A stretch of DNA of 64,000 bases from Aeromonas piscicola (GCF_000820005.1 NZ_CDBL01000032.1:62752-126751); one strand, 5' to 3'; counted from the first letter of the stretch, positions 1-10,734 are shown. A program made the numbers and translations. The notes: generated by a model from the sequence alone, not told the origin.

Positions 1-454
1 TGCCGGACTCATCGATACCGTAAGGAATGATGTTGTAAAGCTTGCCGGAGAAATTGACGGGGGAGCCGTGGGTCAGGTGACCACCATGGGCCAGGTTCAT
101 GCCCAGCACGGTATCACCCGGCTGCAGCAGGGCCATATAGACGGCGCTGTTGGCCTGGGAGCCGGAGTGCGGCTGCACGTTGGCATAGGTGGCACCAAAC
201 AGTTCCTTGGCGCGCTCGATGGCCAGGGTTTCGACCACGTCGACGTACTCGCAACCACCGTAGTAGCGCTTGGCCGGATAGCCTTCGGCGTACTTGTTGG
301 TCAACTGGGAGCCCTGGGCTTCCATGACGCGGGGGCTGGTGTAGTTCTCAGACGCGATCAGCTCGATATGCTCTTCCTGACGACGGGTCTCGTCTGTGAT
401 GGCCTGCCACAGCTGGGGATCATAGCCTGCGATGGTCATGTCACGTTTCAACAT
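1..454 (-). CDS. glyA: Serine hydroxymethyltransferase, N-terminal part (cut by window edge)
   Basis: PLP-dependent cytosolic enzyme that interconverts serine plus tetrahydrofolate with glycine plus methylene-tetrahydrofolate, the main source of one-carbon units. About 151 codons are visible. They begin [16 protein letters not shown] and contain the family segments [27 protein letters not shown] and [13 protein letters not shown], all typical of bacterial GlyA. The start at 454 is preceded by AGGAGA at a good distance. The catalytic PLP lysine lies beyond the window. A PurR-like box sits just upstream of the Shine-Dalgarno, as expected for a purine-regulated glyA. Identification is secure; only the truncation limits the description. 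Confidence 0.96.
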   Translation of the reverse strand, partial: MLKRDMTIAGYDPQLWQAITDETRRQEEHIELIASENYTSPRVMEAQGSQLTNKYAEGYPAKRYYGGCEYVDVVETLAIERAKELFGATYANVQPHSGSQANSAVYMALLQPGDTVLGMNLAHGGHLTHGSPVNFSGKLYNIIPYGIDESG

Positions 455-466
455 CCGTTTCTCTCC

Positions 467-482
467 TGAAAATCGTTTGCGC
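467..482. promoter_or_regulatory. PurR-like operator upstream of glyA
   Basis: The plus strand reads TGAAAATCGTTTGCGC; the minus strand reads GCGCAAACGATTTTCA, close to the PurR consensus ACGCAAACGTTTTCNT. It lies 13 bp from the glyA start codon and abuts the Shine-Dalgarno. Escherichia coli glyA is known to be PurR-repressed through a box containing ATCGTTTGCG, which is seen here. Binding is inferred from sequence only. Confidence 0.55.
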
Positions 483-804
483 GTTAGGTGAAGTGGGCAG
501 CGGCATTGTAACGTGAGCGAGATCAAAGAGACAGTCCAACCACCCAAAAAATTGTTTAAAAAATGTAAAATGTGTCGCAAGTGTCTAAGCCTGCGTCGGC
601 TCCCAGCCCTCAGCCAGGGTGTCGGCCAAAGCCCCCTTTCCCATGCCCCCTTCCTTGCCGTTCAGTACCCCACAGCGCAGCCAACCGCCGCAAACGCAGC
701 CAACAAACAGCAAAAACCAAAGCCGGATCATGGATATAGCGTTTACTAACAGATAACATCTTTGCGTGGCACAGTGGTTGCCCAGCCAAAGATGGAGGCA
801 AAAA
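483..804. other. Intergenic region between glyA and the small plus-strand genes
   Basis: About 320 bp that should hold the glyA promoter (minus) and a promoter for the plus-strand small genes. Several overlapping open frames occur on both strands, but none has a good ribosome-binding site together with family-like sequence. The stretch around 665-720 is rich in CAA/AAC and has no recognisable motif. Confidence 0.4.
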
Positions 805-1029
805 ATGCCGAGCAAGGCCCTCACCCTGCTCCCGATGGATCTGCACCTTCCCCTGGCGCTCACCCTCCGCCAGCACACCTGCCGACTCGGGGTTGGTGGC
901 GACGACCGCCTGGCTGAGCCGCCCAGCCGTCGCTGGCCGCCCCATTGCAACACCATGTTCCCGACCCACTTCCGCCTCGATCTTCCTTCTCTGCACCAGC
1001 GCTACACGGGAGTACGCCATGATGGATAA
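805..1029 (+). CDS. Candidate small ORF, 74 aa, unknown
   Basis: I do not recognise this protein. It begins MPSKALTLLPMDLHLP and is rich in Arg, His and Pro with three Cys. The reason to list it is translational: GGAGG at 794-798 stands six bases before ATG 805, the best Shine-Dalgarno in the region, and third codon positions are GC-rich as in true genes here. It overlaps the next gene by 11 bases, which would allow translational coupling. It has no domain, signal peptide or membrane segment. It could equally be a leader ORF or a chance frame in GC-rich DNA. Confidence 0.28.
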   Translation: MPSKALTLLPMDLHLPLALTLRQHTCRLGVGGDDRLAEPPSRRWPPHCNTMFPTHFRLDLPSLHQRYTGVRHDG

Positions 1030-1306
1030 CCTGATGCTTTTTCTGATCATATCGGTATTCGCTGTCTTCTATTGGGTCTACTATACCGGCAGTCGCAAGA
1101 GCCCCTTTACCCACCAGTGGGAGACCTTGCCCACTCGGGAGCAGTATCTGGCCGCCCATCCGGAAGCCATCGATGGCGACATCATCTTTTGCATTCATTG
1201 CGGCCATCATGAGCAACTGGACGTTGGCCTGCTGCATCAGACCGACTTCCGGCGCCAGCATATCTGCACCCGTTGCAAGCAGGCGCTCTACCGCGAAGAG
1301 CGCTGA
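1019..1306 (+). CDS. Small membrane-anchored zinc-ribbon-like protein
   Basis: A 95-residue protein beginning MMDNLMLFLIISVFAV, with one N-terminal membrane segment (about residues 4-22) and a soluble tail. The tail has two Cys pairs, FCIHCGHHE and ICTRCKQAL, spaced like a small zinc ribbon, so it probably sits at the inner membrane with a cytoplasmic metal-binding domain. GGGAG a few bases upstream supports the start. It is followed after 22 bp by the GFA-family gene and may be cotranscribed with it. The function is unknown; the metal-site call is an inference from Cys spacing. Confidence 0.7.
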   Translation: MMDNLMLFLIISVFAVFYWVYYTGSRKSPFTHQWETLPTREQYLAAHPEAIDGDIIFCIHCGHHEQLDVGLLHQTDFRRQHICTRCKQALYREER

Positions 1307-1328
1307 ATCATCAGCCAAGGAACGCAAG

Positions 1329-1733
1329 ATGAAACAATTGACCGCCAGCTGCCTGTGTGGCGCCGTGGCCCTGAGCCTGCCCGACCGGTTCGACTACCTG
1401 GGCAACTGCCACTGCTCCGAGTGCCGCAAGTTCTCCGGTGCCGATTACGCCCCGGTCGGCGGACTGGACGGTGACAAGGTCACTGTCACCCGTGGTGAAG
1501 AGGCCATCAGCCGCTTTCAGAAATCCCCCGAGACCAGCCTCGCCTTCTGCCGCCACTGCGGCTCCAGTCTGTTCAGCGAGAAGCGCAGCAGCGGCAAACT
1601 GAACCTGCGCCTCGGCATCCTCAACGAGGCGCCGACCCAAAGACCCGGCTTCCACATCTTCGTCGGATCCAAGGCGCCCTGGCACGAGATCTGTGATGCG
1701 CTGCCGCAGTTCGAGACCCGCCCCACGCTCTGA
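1329..1733 (+). CDS. GFA-family (CENP-V/GFA domain) protein
   Basis: A 134-residue single-domain protein of the glutathione-dependent formaldehyde-activating (GFA/CENP-V) fold. The zinc-binding cysteines expected of the family are visible: SCLCGAV near residue 10, CHCSECRK around 36-43 and FCRHCGSSLF around 75-84. AAGGAA precedes the start. Despite the family name, most members are not shown to act on formaldehyde, and the substrate cannot be inferred here because no formaldehyde-oxidation genes are nearby. A terminator-like hairpin follows. The family assignment is firm, the function is not. Confidence 0.88.
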   Translation: MKQLTASCLCGAVALSLPDRFDYLGNCHCSECRKFSGADYAPVGGLDGDKVTVTRGEEAISRFQKSPETSLAFCRHCGSSLFSEKRSSGKLNLRLGILNEAPTQRPGFHIFVGSKAPWHEICDALPQFETRPTL

Positions 1734-1754
1734 CACCGCCACCAACCTGCCCTG

Positions 1755-1780
1755 AAAACGTCGCCTCCGGTGGCGTTTTT
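1755..1780 (+). terminator. Intrinsic terminator after the GFA gene
   Basis: CGCC (1762-1765) pairs with GGCG (1772-1775) across a short loop, flanked by AAAA and TTTTT. The stem is short with a bulge, so strength is uncertain. Confidence 0.55.
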
Positions 1781-1881
1781 GCCGGCCTGTTCGGCGAATT
1801 GTCACCTATGGGTTAACTTTTCTGCCAAAGCCGTTAGAATCGGGCTCACTCTGTTTCCCGCTTGCCATCCACGGAGGAAAA

Positions 1882-2526
1882 ATGCAGGAATTTCTGGCCA
1901 CTAGCGAACGTCGGGCCGAACTGTACTGGTGGTTTGCCACCCTGTTTAGTGCCGAGCTCAGCGATGAACAGATCGCCGAATACGACAGCTACGATGTGCG
2001 AAGCTTCCTGAAGAGCCTCTCCACGCTGGATCCCATGCGCCCGGCCGTCGCCGAGCTCAATGAGGCCATCGCCCGCCTGCTGGTGCGTGACGCGCGCGCC
2101 ACTGCCCTGGCAGCCGACTTCAAGGGACTGTTTCTGGCCGATACGGCCGTTCAACCTTATGAGTCCGCCCATCTGGATACCTCATCCCTCGACCGCATGC
2201 AGCAACGACTGGCGCGTCTTGCCATCGATGTCAGCGCCAAATACCAGCAGCCGGTCGATCACCTCGGGGTCGAACTGGATCTGATGGGCAACCTCATCAT
2301 ACGTGCCGCCGAAGCCGCCAGTGCCGATCAGCGTGAACTCTGGCTAGGCGAGCAGGAAGCCTTGTTGCATGGCCATCTGCTGGCCTGGTTCCCCCATTTC
2401 GAAGCCGCTTGCCGCGCCGCCGATCCCTTCGGTTTCTACGGTGCCAGTGCTCGCTTGCTGGGAGTATTCCTCACCATGGATGCCAACTACCTCAGCCTGG
2501 TCAAACCGGCATCCTCCGCCGACTGA
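1882..2526 (+). CDS. torD: TorD-family molybdoenzyme maturation chaperone
   Basis: A 214-residue, all-helical cytoplasmic chaperone of the TorD/DmsD/NarJ superfamily. TorD binds the signal peptide and core of TMAO reductase TorA during insertion of the molybdenum cofactor. It starts [18 protein letters not shown] and carries the characteristic [13 protein letters not shown] stretch in the middle, at a length close to Escherichia coli TorD. GGAGG sits ahead of the start. No torA, torC or dmsA lies beside it in this window, so its client is encoded elsewhere. It is followed after four bases by a small membrane-protein gene and is probably cotranscribed with it. Confidence 0.88.
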   Translation: MQEFLATSERRAELYWWFATLFSAELSDEQIAEYDSYDVRSFLKSLSTLDPMRPAVAELNEAIARLLVRDARATALAADFKGLFLADTAVQPYESAHLDTSSLDRMQQRLARLAIDVSAKYQQPVDHLGVELDLMGNLIIRAAEAASADQRELWLGEQEALLHGHLLAWFPHFEAACRAADPFGFYGASARLLGVFLTMDANYLSLVKPASSAD

Positions 2527-2530
2527 GCCG

Positions 2531-2899
2531 ATGAAAACCGCCCTGCTACTGATCGCCTGCTGGCTGCTGACCCTGATCCCGCAGGATCAGGGTCTGACGC
2601 CGCTCTTCAGCTTGCTGTTCAATCCGGACAGAGATCTGTATGGCACGGCCCAGCTCACCGGTTTCGGCGGCATACTCTTGACCCTCTATCTTGCCAACCT
2701 GGGGGTGGAAGTGGTGCTTCGTCGCCGCTTTCAGATAGCCGGCATGCTGACCCTGCTGGTCGCCTGGATAGGCTTTATCAATGCCAGCGGCAGCGAAGCC
2801 CACTGGCTCTGGCTACTTGCCCTCTCTCTGCCCTTTCATGTGCTCGGCCTGCTGGTGCTGGCCCGCGGCATTCAGGCATTCGGCCGCCAGAAAGGCTAA
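2531..2899 (+). CDS. Small four-helix membrane protein
   Basis: A 122-residue hydrophobic protein with about four predicted membrane segments (near residues 2-18, 40-60, 70-88 and 95-115). It has no catalytic motif I can name. ATG 2531 follows the torD stop by four bases, which suggests an operon and perhaps a role around TMAO respiration, but that rests on position only. There is no strong Shine-Dalgarno of its own, consistent with coupled translation. Confidence 0.72.
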   Translation: MKTALLLIACWLLTLIPQDQGLTPLFSLLFNPDRDLYGTAQLTGFGGILLTLYLANLGVEVVLRRRFQIAGMLTLLVAWIGFINASGSEAHWLWLLALSLPFHVLGLLVLARGIQAFGRQKG

Positions 2900-3070
2900 A
2901 AAACCGCCAAAAGTATTACAAATCATGACAGCCGGATCCCCGCATTCCCCGTCCCAGCAAGGTCGGTGTGGTGGGAGCCGGTAACATCTGCTTACATTCA
3001 GCTCCCATTCAGTTTTGTTGCAACCGTTATAGTGCGGCTCCTTTTTACCAACCGACACAGGAGCAACAGC

Positions 3071-4210
3071 ATGCCTCCACAGGATGCGCGCATCACGGGT
3101 CTCGATCTGTTGCGAGGGCTTGTCATCTTCATGGCCGTCTTCGAGCACTACACCGGCTACCTCAACTACTGGTACATCGACTTCTTCAACCGTGAACATG
3201 CCCTCTGGGACAGCTTCTATCTGTCGCACAAGGCGATGGCCGGCCACCTGCTGCCCATGGATAACACCACGGCCCAGGTCTCGGCTTGGCTCATTCCCTG
3301 GGTGAGCCAGGTCTACCTGGCCCTGGCGGCCTTCAACCTGAGCCGTCGAGATCAGGCCAGCTTCAGACCACAACTGGGCGGCAAGCTGGTGCTATTTGCC
3401 AGCATCATACTGATCCTCTATGTCGAAGGGCTGGTCATAGCCCCCAACTTCGGCGAGGCCATCTCCTTCTACCCTGTCATGCTGTGGATGTGCCTGTTGG
3501 CACTCTTCTCGCTGGTTTACGCTTGGTTCGGCATCCGCGGCATGCTGATACTAACAGTCCTCAGCCTGCTGCTGGATCAATTCGGCGTGCAAACCCTGCT
3601 TGGCAATATCGACAGCTGGATGAAGCTGCACGTGCACCCCGACTATGAGCTGGATGCCCGCCTCGATCTCTTCATGGCCAGCGGCTGCTTCGGTTTCCTG
3701 TATGGCTGGTGCTGGCATCAGCGCCCCCAATGGCGGGATCGCCTCAACGGCCTGGTGCTCACCCTCTCCCTCATAGCCCTCGCCGTTTACCTTGTGTTTG
3801 GCGAGAGCAGTTCGGTCGAACTCAACGACATCTACGCCAACGAGCATGAGCTGGCGATGGACATGACGGGCCGCGCCGGGATCTGGGGCATGGAGTTTCT
3901 GGTGATCGGGGTCGTGCTCTGGCTACATCAGCACAACATCCGCCTGTGCTGGCGCCCGCTCAACTGGATCGGCATGTATTCGCTGACCGTCTTCATCTTC
4001 CACAAGAGCATCTTCGTGCACCTGTGGGGCCCCTTGCTGCTGTGGTGGACTGCGCGCCAGGGCACCATATTGCCCAACAGCTTCGGTCTCATCATGGCAC
4101 TCAGCGCCACCAGCGTACTGCTCATCTACGCCTTCCAGCGATCCGGCATCATCTGCCACCTGATGGGCATGCATCAGGACAGAGACTGGATGCGGCTCTA
4201 TGGCAAGTAG
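3071..4210 (+). CDS. Multi-pass membrane acyltransferase-like protein (DUF1624/HGSNAT-like)
   Basis: A 379-residue inner-membrane protein with roughly ten hydrophobic segments. The N-terminal RITGLDLLRGLVIFMAVFEH resembles the RxxxLDxxRG...M motif of the DUF1624/heparan-alpha-glucosaminide acetyltransferase group and of acyltransferase-3 proteins, which move acyl groups from CoA across a membrane. AGGAG precedes ATG 3071; a longer frame begins upstream but has no ribosome site. Its last 11 bases overlap the next gene, a beta-barrel-like envelope protein, so the two are probably made together. The acceptor is unknown. Confidence is good for the topology and moderate for the acyltransferase assignment. 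Confidence 0.7.
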   Translation: MPPQDARITGLDLLRGLVIFMAVFEHYTGYLNYWYIDFFNREHALWDSFYLSHKAMAGHLLPMDNTTAQVSAWLIPWVSQVYLALAAFNLSRRDQASFRPQLGGKLVLFASIILILYVEGLVIAPNFGEAISFYPVMLWMCLLALFSLVYAWFGIRGMLILTVLSLLLDQFGVQTLLGNIDSWMKLHVHPDYELDARLDLFMASGCFGFLYGWCWHQRPQWRDRLNGLVLTLSLIALAVYLVFGESSSVELNDIYANEHELAMDMTGRAGIWGMEFLVIGVVLWLHQHNIRLCWRPLNWIGMYSLTVFIFHKSIFVHLWGPLLLWWTARQGTILPNSFGLIMALSATSVLLIYAFQRSGIICHLMGMHQDRDWMRLYGK

Positions 4211-4838
4211 TCATCGCTGGCCGCTGTTGGCCCTTGCCCTGGCGTTGCCCCTGTCAGCCAAGGAGCCGGACAACCAGTGGCAAGTGGGCGGCCAGTGGCA
4301 GCTTGGCAGCAATCAGGCGGGGGTCAGCGCCGACGCCAGCATGCAGTTCTGGCTCGCCTATGAACGGGAAACCCAGGTCGGCCTGATCTTTGCCGATGGA
4401 CAGAGTGCGGGACTGGCCTTGCCGCTCTACCAAAAGAGCTTCCTCGCGCTGGGAGTCAGCCCCATGCAGGTGGTCGATCGCACCCGCTTCAGCGCGCTCT
4501 GGCGCCTCGGCTGGCAGCTGGACGAGGATCATCAGCTGACCCTTGGCCAGCTCTATGATGTCACCGGCCGCTATGGCCAGATCTGGTATATGGAGCACAG
4601 CCTGCCGCTGCCGGCCGCCCTCTCCCTCAACCTCTGGCTGACCCGGGGCAGCCAGGCGCACATGGCAGCCTATGATGCCGACGCGGGTTGGCGGGACTGG
4701 GGGCTCACGCTGGAGCGCAGCTGGGCCTGGCAGCAGTGGCGACTGGGCACTGAGCTGGGGGCCAAACAGTGGCTGATCAAGGAGCACGACTGGCAGCCTG
4801 TGGTGTACCTGACCCTGAGCTATCGCTTCAGCTGGTAG
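4200..4838 (+). CDS. Secreted, probably outer-membrane beta-barrel protein
   Basis: A 212-residue protein with an N-terminal signal peptide (MASSHRWPLLALALALPLSA, cleavage near residue 20). The mature part is rich in alternating aromatic residues (many Trp and Tyr) and ends in SYRFSW, a terminal-aromatic pattern common in outer-membrane beta-barrels. I recognise no named family. It starts inside the 3' end of the acyltransferase-like gene, which points to coupled expression and suggests a shared role in modifying or displaying an envelope component. That joint role is an inference. Confidence 0.62.
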   Translation: MASSHRWPLLALALALPLSAKEPDNQWQVGGQWQLGSNQAGVSADASMQFWLAYERETQVGLIFADGQSAGLALPLYQKSFLALGVSPMQVVDRTRFSALWRLGWQLDEDHQLTLGQLYDVTGRYGQIWYMEHSLPLPAALSLNLWLTRGSQAHMAAYDADAGWRDWGLTLERSWAWQQWRLGTELGAKQWLIKEHDWQPVVYLTLSYRFSW

Positions 4839-4988
4839 CCCCCCCACCACTGTACCTTTGGCAAGCCAACCTCTGAACGAGTCAGGCACCAGATAGGGGG
4901 CAAATGCAGCCCCCGATCTTCCCTCCAAAGCGCTTCATGCCATACTGACAACACCTTAAATGACAATAAAGTCAATTCAGGAGCCGTC

Positions 4989-7439
4989 ATGCGCGAAGAG
5001 ACATCCGAATCCATGCCTGATCCGCCGATACCGGGTCAGCTGAATTCAAACGAGCTGCAGCAACTGTTCGAGCTGGCGCCATTTGGCATAGGCGTGTTCG
5101 ACCGCCACTTTCGCTGCCGCAGCGTCAATCAGACCCTCGCCGATATCAACGGCCTCTCCCGGGAGGAGCACTACGGCAAATACCTGCGTGAAATAGTGCC
5201 AACACTGGCGCCTGCGCTGGAACCCCTGTTCCAGCAGATCATCAGCAGCGGCGTCCCCCAGGTGGAGCTGAACCTGAGCGGCCAGACGGCGGCGCATCAG
5301 GGTCAGCAACGGCACTGGCAGGCTATTTACAGCCCCATGCGGGATGAGCAGGGCACGCCTGACGGCATCCTGATCATAGTGCGAGATGTGACCGAACAGG
5401 TCGAGGCGCAGCAACGGCTGCAACTGGCCATGCGCGCCGGCCAGGTCGTGGTCTGGGAGTGGCATGTGGCAGAGGATCGGCTGCAATTTGATGGCCAGGT
5501 CGAGCGTCTGCTCGGCACGCAAGCCAATCAGTTTCAGGGGGGAATGGATCAGTTCATCAAACGCCTCGACCCGGTATCGGGGGAGCAACTCAGATCGGCA
5601 CTCAAGGGCACGGCCCCCCTTCATCTGACCCTGAGCTACCTGGGGCCCGATCAGGTGCGGGGTTGGGTCGATCTCCACGCCGATCACGTGGCGGCCACCG
5701 ACAGTCTGGGGCGTCGCATCATGGGGGTGCTCCACGATGCGACCGAACGCTGCATTCAGGAAGACCGGCTGCGTCAGGCCAATGTGGTCTTCGACACCAC
5801 GGCCGAGGGCATCATCATCATGGATGGCCAGCGCCAGATCATCTCGGTCAACCCGGCCTTCTGCAACATGACCCAATATGAAGCGGACGAGATAGTGGGC
5901 AAGTCGCCGGAATCCATCATGCATCCGCGCCGCCATACCGACATCGACTACCCTTGGCATACCCTGCTGCCCGGCAGCCATGCCTGGCACGGTGAGATGA
6001 TGTGCCTGCGCAAGGATGGCGGCTACTTCACCTCCTGGCAGCACGTCAGCGCCGTCTATGACAGCCGCCACAACACCACCCACTACGTGATCGCCTTCTC
6101 CGACATCAGCGCCATCCGCAAGGCCGAGGCACAGCTCAATCACCTCGCCTATCACGATCCCCTGACCGAGCTCGGCAACCGCAATCTGCTGCAGGAACGG
6201 CTCGAACTGGAGCTCAAGACAGCCCAGCTCAACCGGCAGCGGCTCGCCCTGCTGTTCATCGACCTGGACGGCTTCAAGCTGATTAATGACAACCTGGGCC
6301 ACAGGGCGGGGGATCAGCTGCTCAAGCTGCTGGCCGAACGCATCCGCCTCAGCCTGCGTCACAACGACGTGGCCACCCGGCTCGGTGGGGATGAATTCCT
6401 GGTGCTGATCCCCTATTTCGAGCAACCGGAAGAGCTGGAACGGCTTGCCGATCAACTGCTGGCCCGCCTGCGCGAGCCGGTCGAGCTGGCGCACGAGCAG
6501 GTCGCCGTCTCCGCCAGCATAGGCATAGCCCTCTACCCGGAACACGCCCAGAGCCCGGATGCCCTGGTCAGCGCCGCCGATAACGCCATGTACGAGGCCA
6601 AGAGCCAGGGCCGCAACGGCTATCTGTTCTACACCCCCGGCATGGCAGAGCAGATCCGTGAGCGGATGAGCATGGAGCAGGGGCTGATCAAGGCCATAGA
6701 ACAGCATCAACTCTGCATCCTGTACCAGCCCATGACGGATCTGACCAGCAACCGCCTGAGCGGGCTGGAGGCCCTGCTGCGCTGGCAGCATCCCAGCGAG
6801 GGCATGATAGCCCCCGCCCGCTTCATCCCGGTGGCCGAGGAGTGCGGTCTGATAGAGCAGATTGGGGAGTGGGTGATGCGCACCGCCTGTCAGCAGGGGC
6901 AGAGGTGGCTGGCGGCCGGGCTGGCGGTGCCACGGCTCTCGGTCAATGTTTCGGTGCGGGAGATGCGCTCCCTTGGCTATGTGGCGCGGGTCGCCGCCAT
7001 TCTGGCGGAGACAGGTTTCCCGCCAGAGCGGCTGGAGATAGAGGTCACGGAGAGCATCATACAGCGGGTCGATCAGAGCCTTTTGCTGTTCACCCGCCTG
7101 AAAGCGCTGGGGGTGCAGATCGCCATCGACGACTTCGGGACCGGCTTCTCATCCCTGAGCCTGCTGAAAAGTCTGCCCATCGATCGCATCAAGATAGACC
7201 GCACCTTCGTGCAGGCCCTGCCGGATGACAAGCACAGCCGGGAGCTGTGCCGCACCATCATCAACCTGGCTGACAGCCTGAACATGGCGGTCACCGCCGA
7301 GGGGATAGAAACCCAGGCTCAGCGCCAGTTTCTGCAATCCCTGCACTGCCAGGAGGGGCAGGGCTATCTATTCAGCCATCCCTTGACCGAACCCCATCTG
7401 GCGGCGCAGCTGACTCCTCAGAAGGGAGTCTGGTGTTGA
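4989..7439 (+). CDS. PAS-GGDEF-EAL cyclic-di-GMP signalling protein
   Basis: An 816-residue cytoplasmic protein without membrane segments. The N-terminus has PAS-like domains (about residues 22-135, 145-255 and 265-385, the last with TAEGIIIMDG and VNPAFCNMTQY). A GGDEF domain follows with an intact GGDEF at residues 466-470, then an EAL domain with EALLRW at 594. The EAL domain keeps the metal and catalytic segments EVTES and IDDFGTGFSSL. Both halves look catalytically competent, so it may make or break c-di-GMP under control of PAS ligands; many such composites act as phosphodiesterases with a regulatory GGDEF. AGGAG precedes the start. It stands alone, convergent with the next gene. Confidence 0.93.
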   Translation: MREETSESMPDPPIPGQLNSNELQQLFELAPFGIGVFDRHFRCRSVNQTLADINGLSREEHYGKYLREIVPTLAPALEPLFQQIISSGVPQVELNLSGQTAAHQGQQRHWQAIYSPMRDEQGTPDGILIIVRDVTEQVEAQQRLQLAMRAGQVVVWEWHVAEDRLQFDGQVERLLGTQANQFQGGMDQFIKRLDPVSGEQLRSALKGTAPLHLTLSYLGPDQVRGWVDLHADHVAATDSLGRRIMGVLHDATERCIQEDRLRQANVVFDTTAEGIIIMDGQRQIISVNPAFCNMTQYEADEIVGKSPESIMHPRRHTDIDYPWHTLLPGSHAWHGEMMCLRKDGGYFTSWQHVSAVYDSRHNTTHYVIAFSDISAIRKAEAQLNHLAYHDPLTELGNRNLLQERLELELKTAQLNRQRLALLFIDLDGFKLINDNLGHRAGDQLLKLLAERIRLSLRHNDVATRLGGDEFLVLIPYFEQPEELERLADQLLARLREPVELAHEQVAVSASIGIALYPEHAQSPDALVSAADNAMYEAKSQGRNGYLFYTPGMAEQIRERMSMEQGLIKAIEQHQLCILYQPMTDLTSNRLSGLEALLRWQHPSEGMIAPARFIPVAEECGLIEQIGEWVMRTACQQGQRWLAAGLAVPRLSVNVSVREMRSLGYVARVAAILAETGFPPERLEIEVTESIIQRVDQSLLLFTRLKALGVQIAIDDFGTGFSSLSLLKSLPIDRIKIDRTFVQALPDDKHSRELCRTIINLADSLNMAVTAEGIETQAQRQFLQSLHCQEGQGYLFSHPLTEPHLAAQLTPQKGVWC

Positions 7440-7479
7440 GGCGGGCGCTGCAACAGCCGCTCGATGAATGATGAACAAC

Positions 7480-7779
7480 TCACTCGTTGAACGTCAACCT
7501 AGCATCCCATCCCTCACTCTGGCCCTGGGGCGAGTCTGCCATCAGCGAATTCTGTGGATAGGGCGACTTTTTCTCTTCGAGGGTGACGGACATCGGCGGT
7601 TTGCGGGCCAAAAATGCACTCCCCATCTGCTCGGCGACACGCTCCCGCACCGCCGGCGCGCCCGTCTGCTCGCGGGTCACGGCGAATTCTTTGGGCTGGG
7701 GAGCAGTCAGTGCGGCGTCATCGGCAAGCGGGGGGGCATCGAACTGCCAAAGAGAGGTGCAAAGGAGCAAGGACAGCAT
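7480..7779 (-). CDS. Small exported hypothetical protein
   Basis: A 99-residue protein starting MLSLLLCTSLWQF, with a short hydrophobic N-terminus likely to be a signal peptide and a polar, proline-rich remainder. GGAG stands six bases before ATG 7779; a start twelve bases upstream is possible but less well placed. I do not recognise a family. It is divergent from acs and convergent with the c-di-GMP gene. It could be periplasmic. Confidence 0.5.
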   Translation of the reverse strand: MLSLLLCTSLWQFDAPPLADDAALTAPQPKEFAVTREQTGAPAVRERVAEQMGSAFLARKPPMSVTLEEKKSPYPQNSLMADSPQGQSEGWDARLTFNE

Positions 7780-7947
7780 GGCTATCTCCATCGATAAAAC
7801 CGATGTTTTTACTCAATCACGGATGAATTGTCACTCATGGCGCTGTAAGCAGATGTTTCCATCTATCCAAAAGTCTAATTGCCCTCCCTCGCCAAAGGTA
7901 TAAGTTGTTACTTAATCATTACAAGAATGTATTCAAAGGAGTGACAG

Positions 7948-9894
<1,947 letters not shown>

Positions 9895-9896
9895 TC

Positions 9897-10019
9897 ATGC
9901 GCTCCATAATGCAGCGCAAAATCGCCACCGGCGAGACCGACAGTCTGGGGGATATCTCCACCCTGGCGGATCCGGGTATGGTGGACAAGCTCATTCGCGA
10001 GAAGTCGGAAGCGGCCTGA
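9897..10019 (+). pseudogene. Duplicated remnant of the acs 3' end
   Basis: This stretch repeats the last part of acs, offset by about 122-125 bp. Read as a frame from ATG 9897 it encodes 40 residues starting [15 protein letters not shown] and ends with the same REKSEAA. Against the acs terminus, eight of the 32 codons from the shared IATGETD to the stop differ; seven changes are synonymous and one is Val to Met. The acs terminator lies just beyond this copy, not beyond the complete gene. It may be translated but lacks any catalytic domain. It looks like the end of another acs allele. Confidence 0.85.
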
Positions 10020-10040
10020 TCCCGCCCCTTATCCACCTCC

Positions 10041-10064
10041 AAAGCCGGCCCAGTGCCGGCTTTG
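10041..10064 (+). terminator. Intrinsic terminator of acs
   Basis: AAAGCCGGC and GCCGGCTTT form a nine-bp stem with a CCAGT loop, followed by TTTGT. Confidence 0.85.
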
Positions 10065-10284
10065 TCGTCTCTGCTACTGAGCAATTTAACAGCGAAGCGA
10101 TAAGCTCAAAAAACAGACAGATGTAGAGATTAGACCAGTAAAATGCTGCTAATTTTCACGAAATCAATATAATTGCGAAATCTGTGTACCAGTGCACACC
10201 GAATTGCGCAGAAAATGGCTAGATTTCTGGTAGTCCACAAGATAGCTGATAGATAGCAGCATTATCATCGAGGATGTACTCAAT

Positions 10285-10734
10285 ATGTCGCAAAATCACC
10301 GTATTCTCCTGCTCAACGGGCCGAACCTGAACCTGCTGGGCAAACGGGAACCGGGCATCTACGGCAGCAAGACGCTCGAAGAGATCGTTGCCGATCTGAC
10401 GCACAACGCCAGCGAACTCGGCGCCACACTGGAACACCTGCAATCCAACGCCGAACATGAGTTGGTCAGCCGCATTCACCAGGCCATGGGCCAGGTGGAT
10501 TTTATCATCATCAATCCGGCCGCCTTCACCCATACCAGTGTCGCCATCCGCGATGCACTGCTGGGTGTGGCCATCCCCTTTATCGAGGTTCACCTGTCAA
10601 ACGTCCATGCCAGGGAGCCCTTCCGTCATCACTCCTATCTGTCTGATGTCGCCAGGGGGGTAATCTGCGGGCTGGGTGCCGATGGCTACCAATTCGCTTT
10701 AACCGCGGCCGTGCATCAGTTGCGCGCGGCTTGA
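10285..10734 (+). CDS. aroQ: 3-dehydroquinate dehydratase, type II
   Basis: A 149-residue cytoplasmic enzyme that dehydrates 3-dehydroquinate to 3-dehydroshikimate in the shikimate pathway and assembles as a dodecamer. The family core is visible at the N-terminus: [21 protein letters not shown], which includes the flexible active-site loop Arg and the catalytic Tyr, then the [11 protein letters not shown] segment and the [17 protein letters not shown] segment with the active-site His. GAGG lies upstream of ATG 10285. It precedes accB and accC, the common gammaproteobacterial arrangement, and is probably cotranscribed with them. Confidence 0.97.
   Translation: MSQNHRILLLNGPNLNLLGKREPGIYGSKTLEEIVADLTHNASELGATLEHLQSNAEHELVSRIHQAMGQVDFIIINPAAFTHTSVAIRDALLGVAIPFIEVHLSNVHAREPFRHHSYLSDVARGVICGLGADGYQFALTAAVHQLRAA

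Noticed and set aside
5046-6791. Long minus-strand open frame (581 codons) opposite the GGDEF-EAL gene
   Set aside because: Shadow of a GC-rich gene: the plus frame has full catalytic motifs, while the minus frame has no recognisable domain and no ribosome site.
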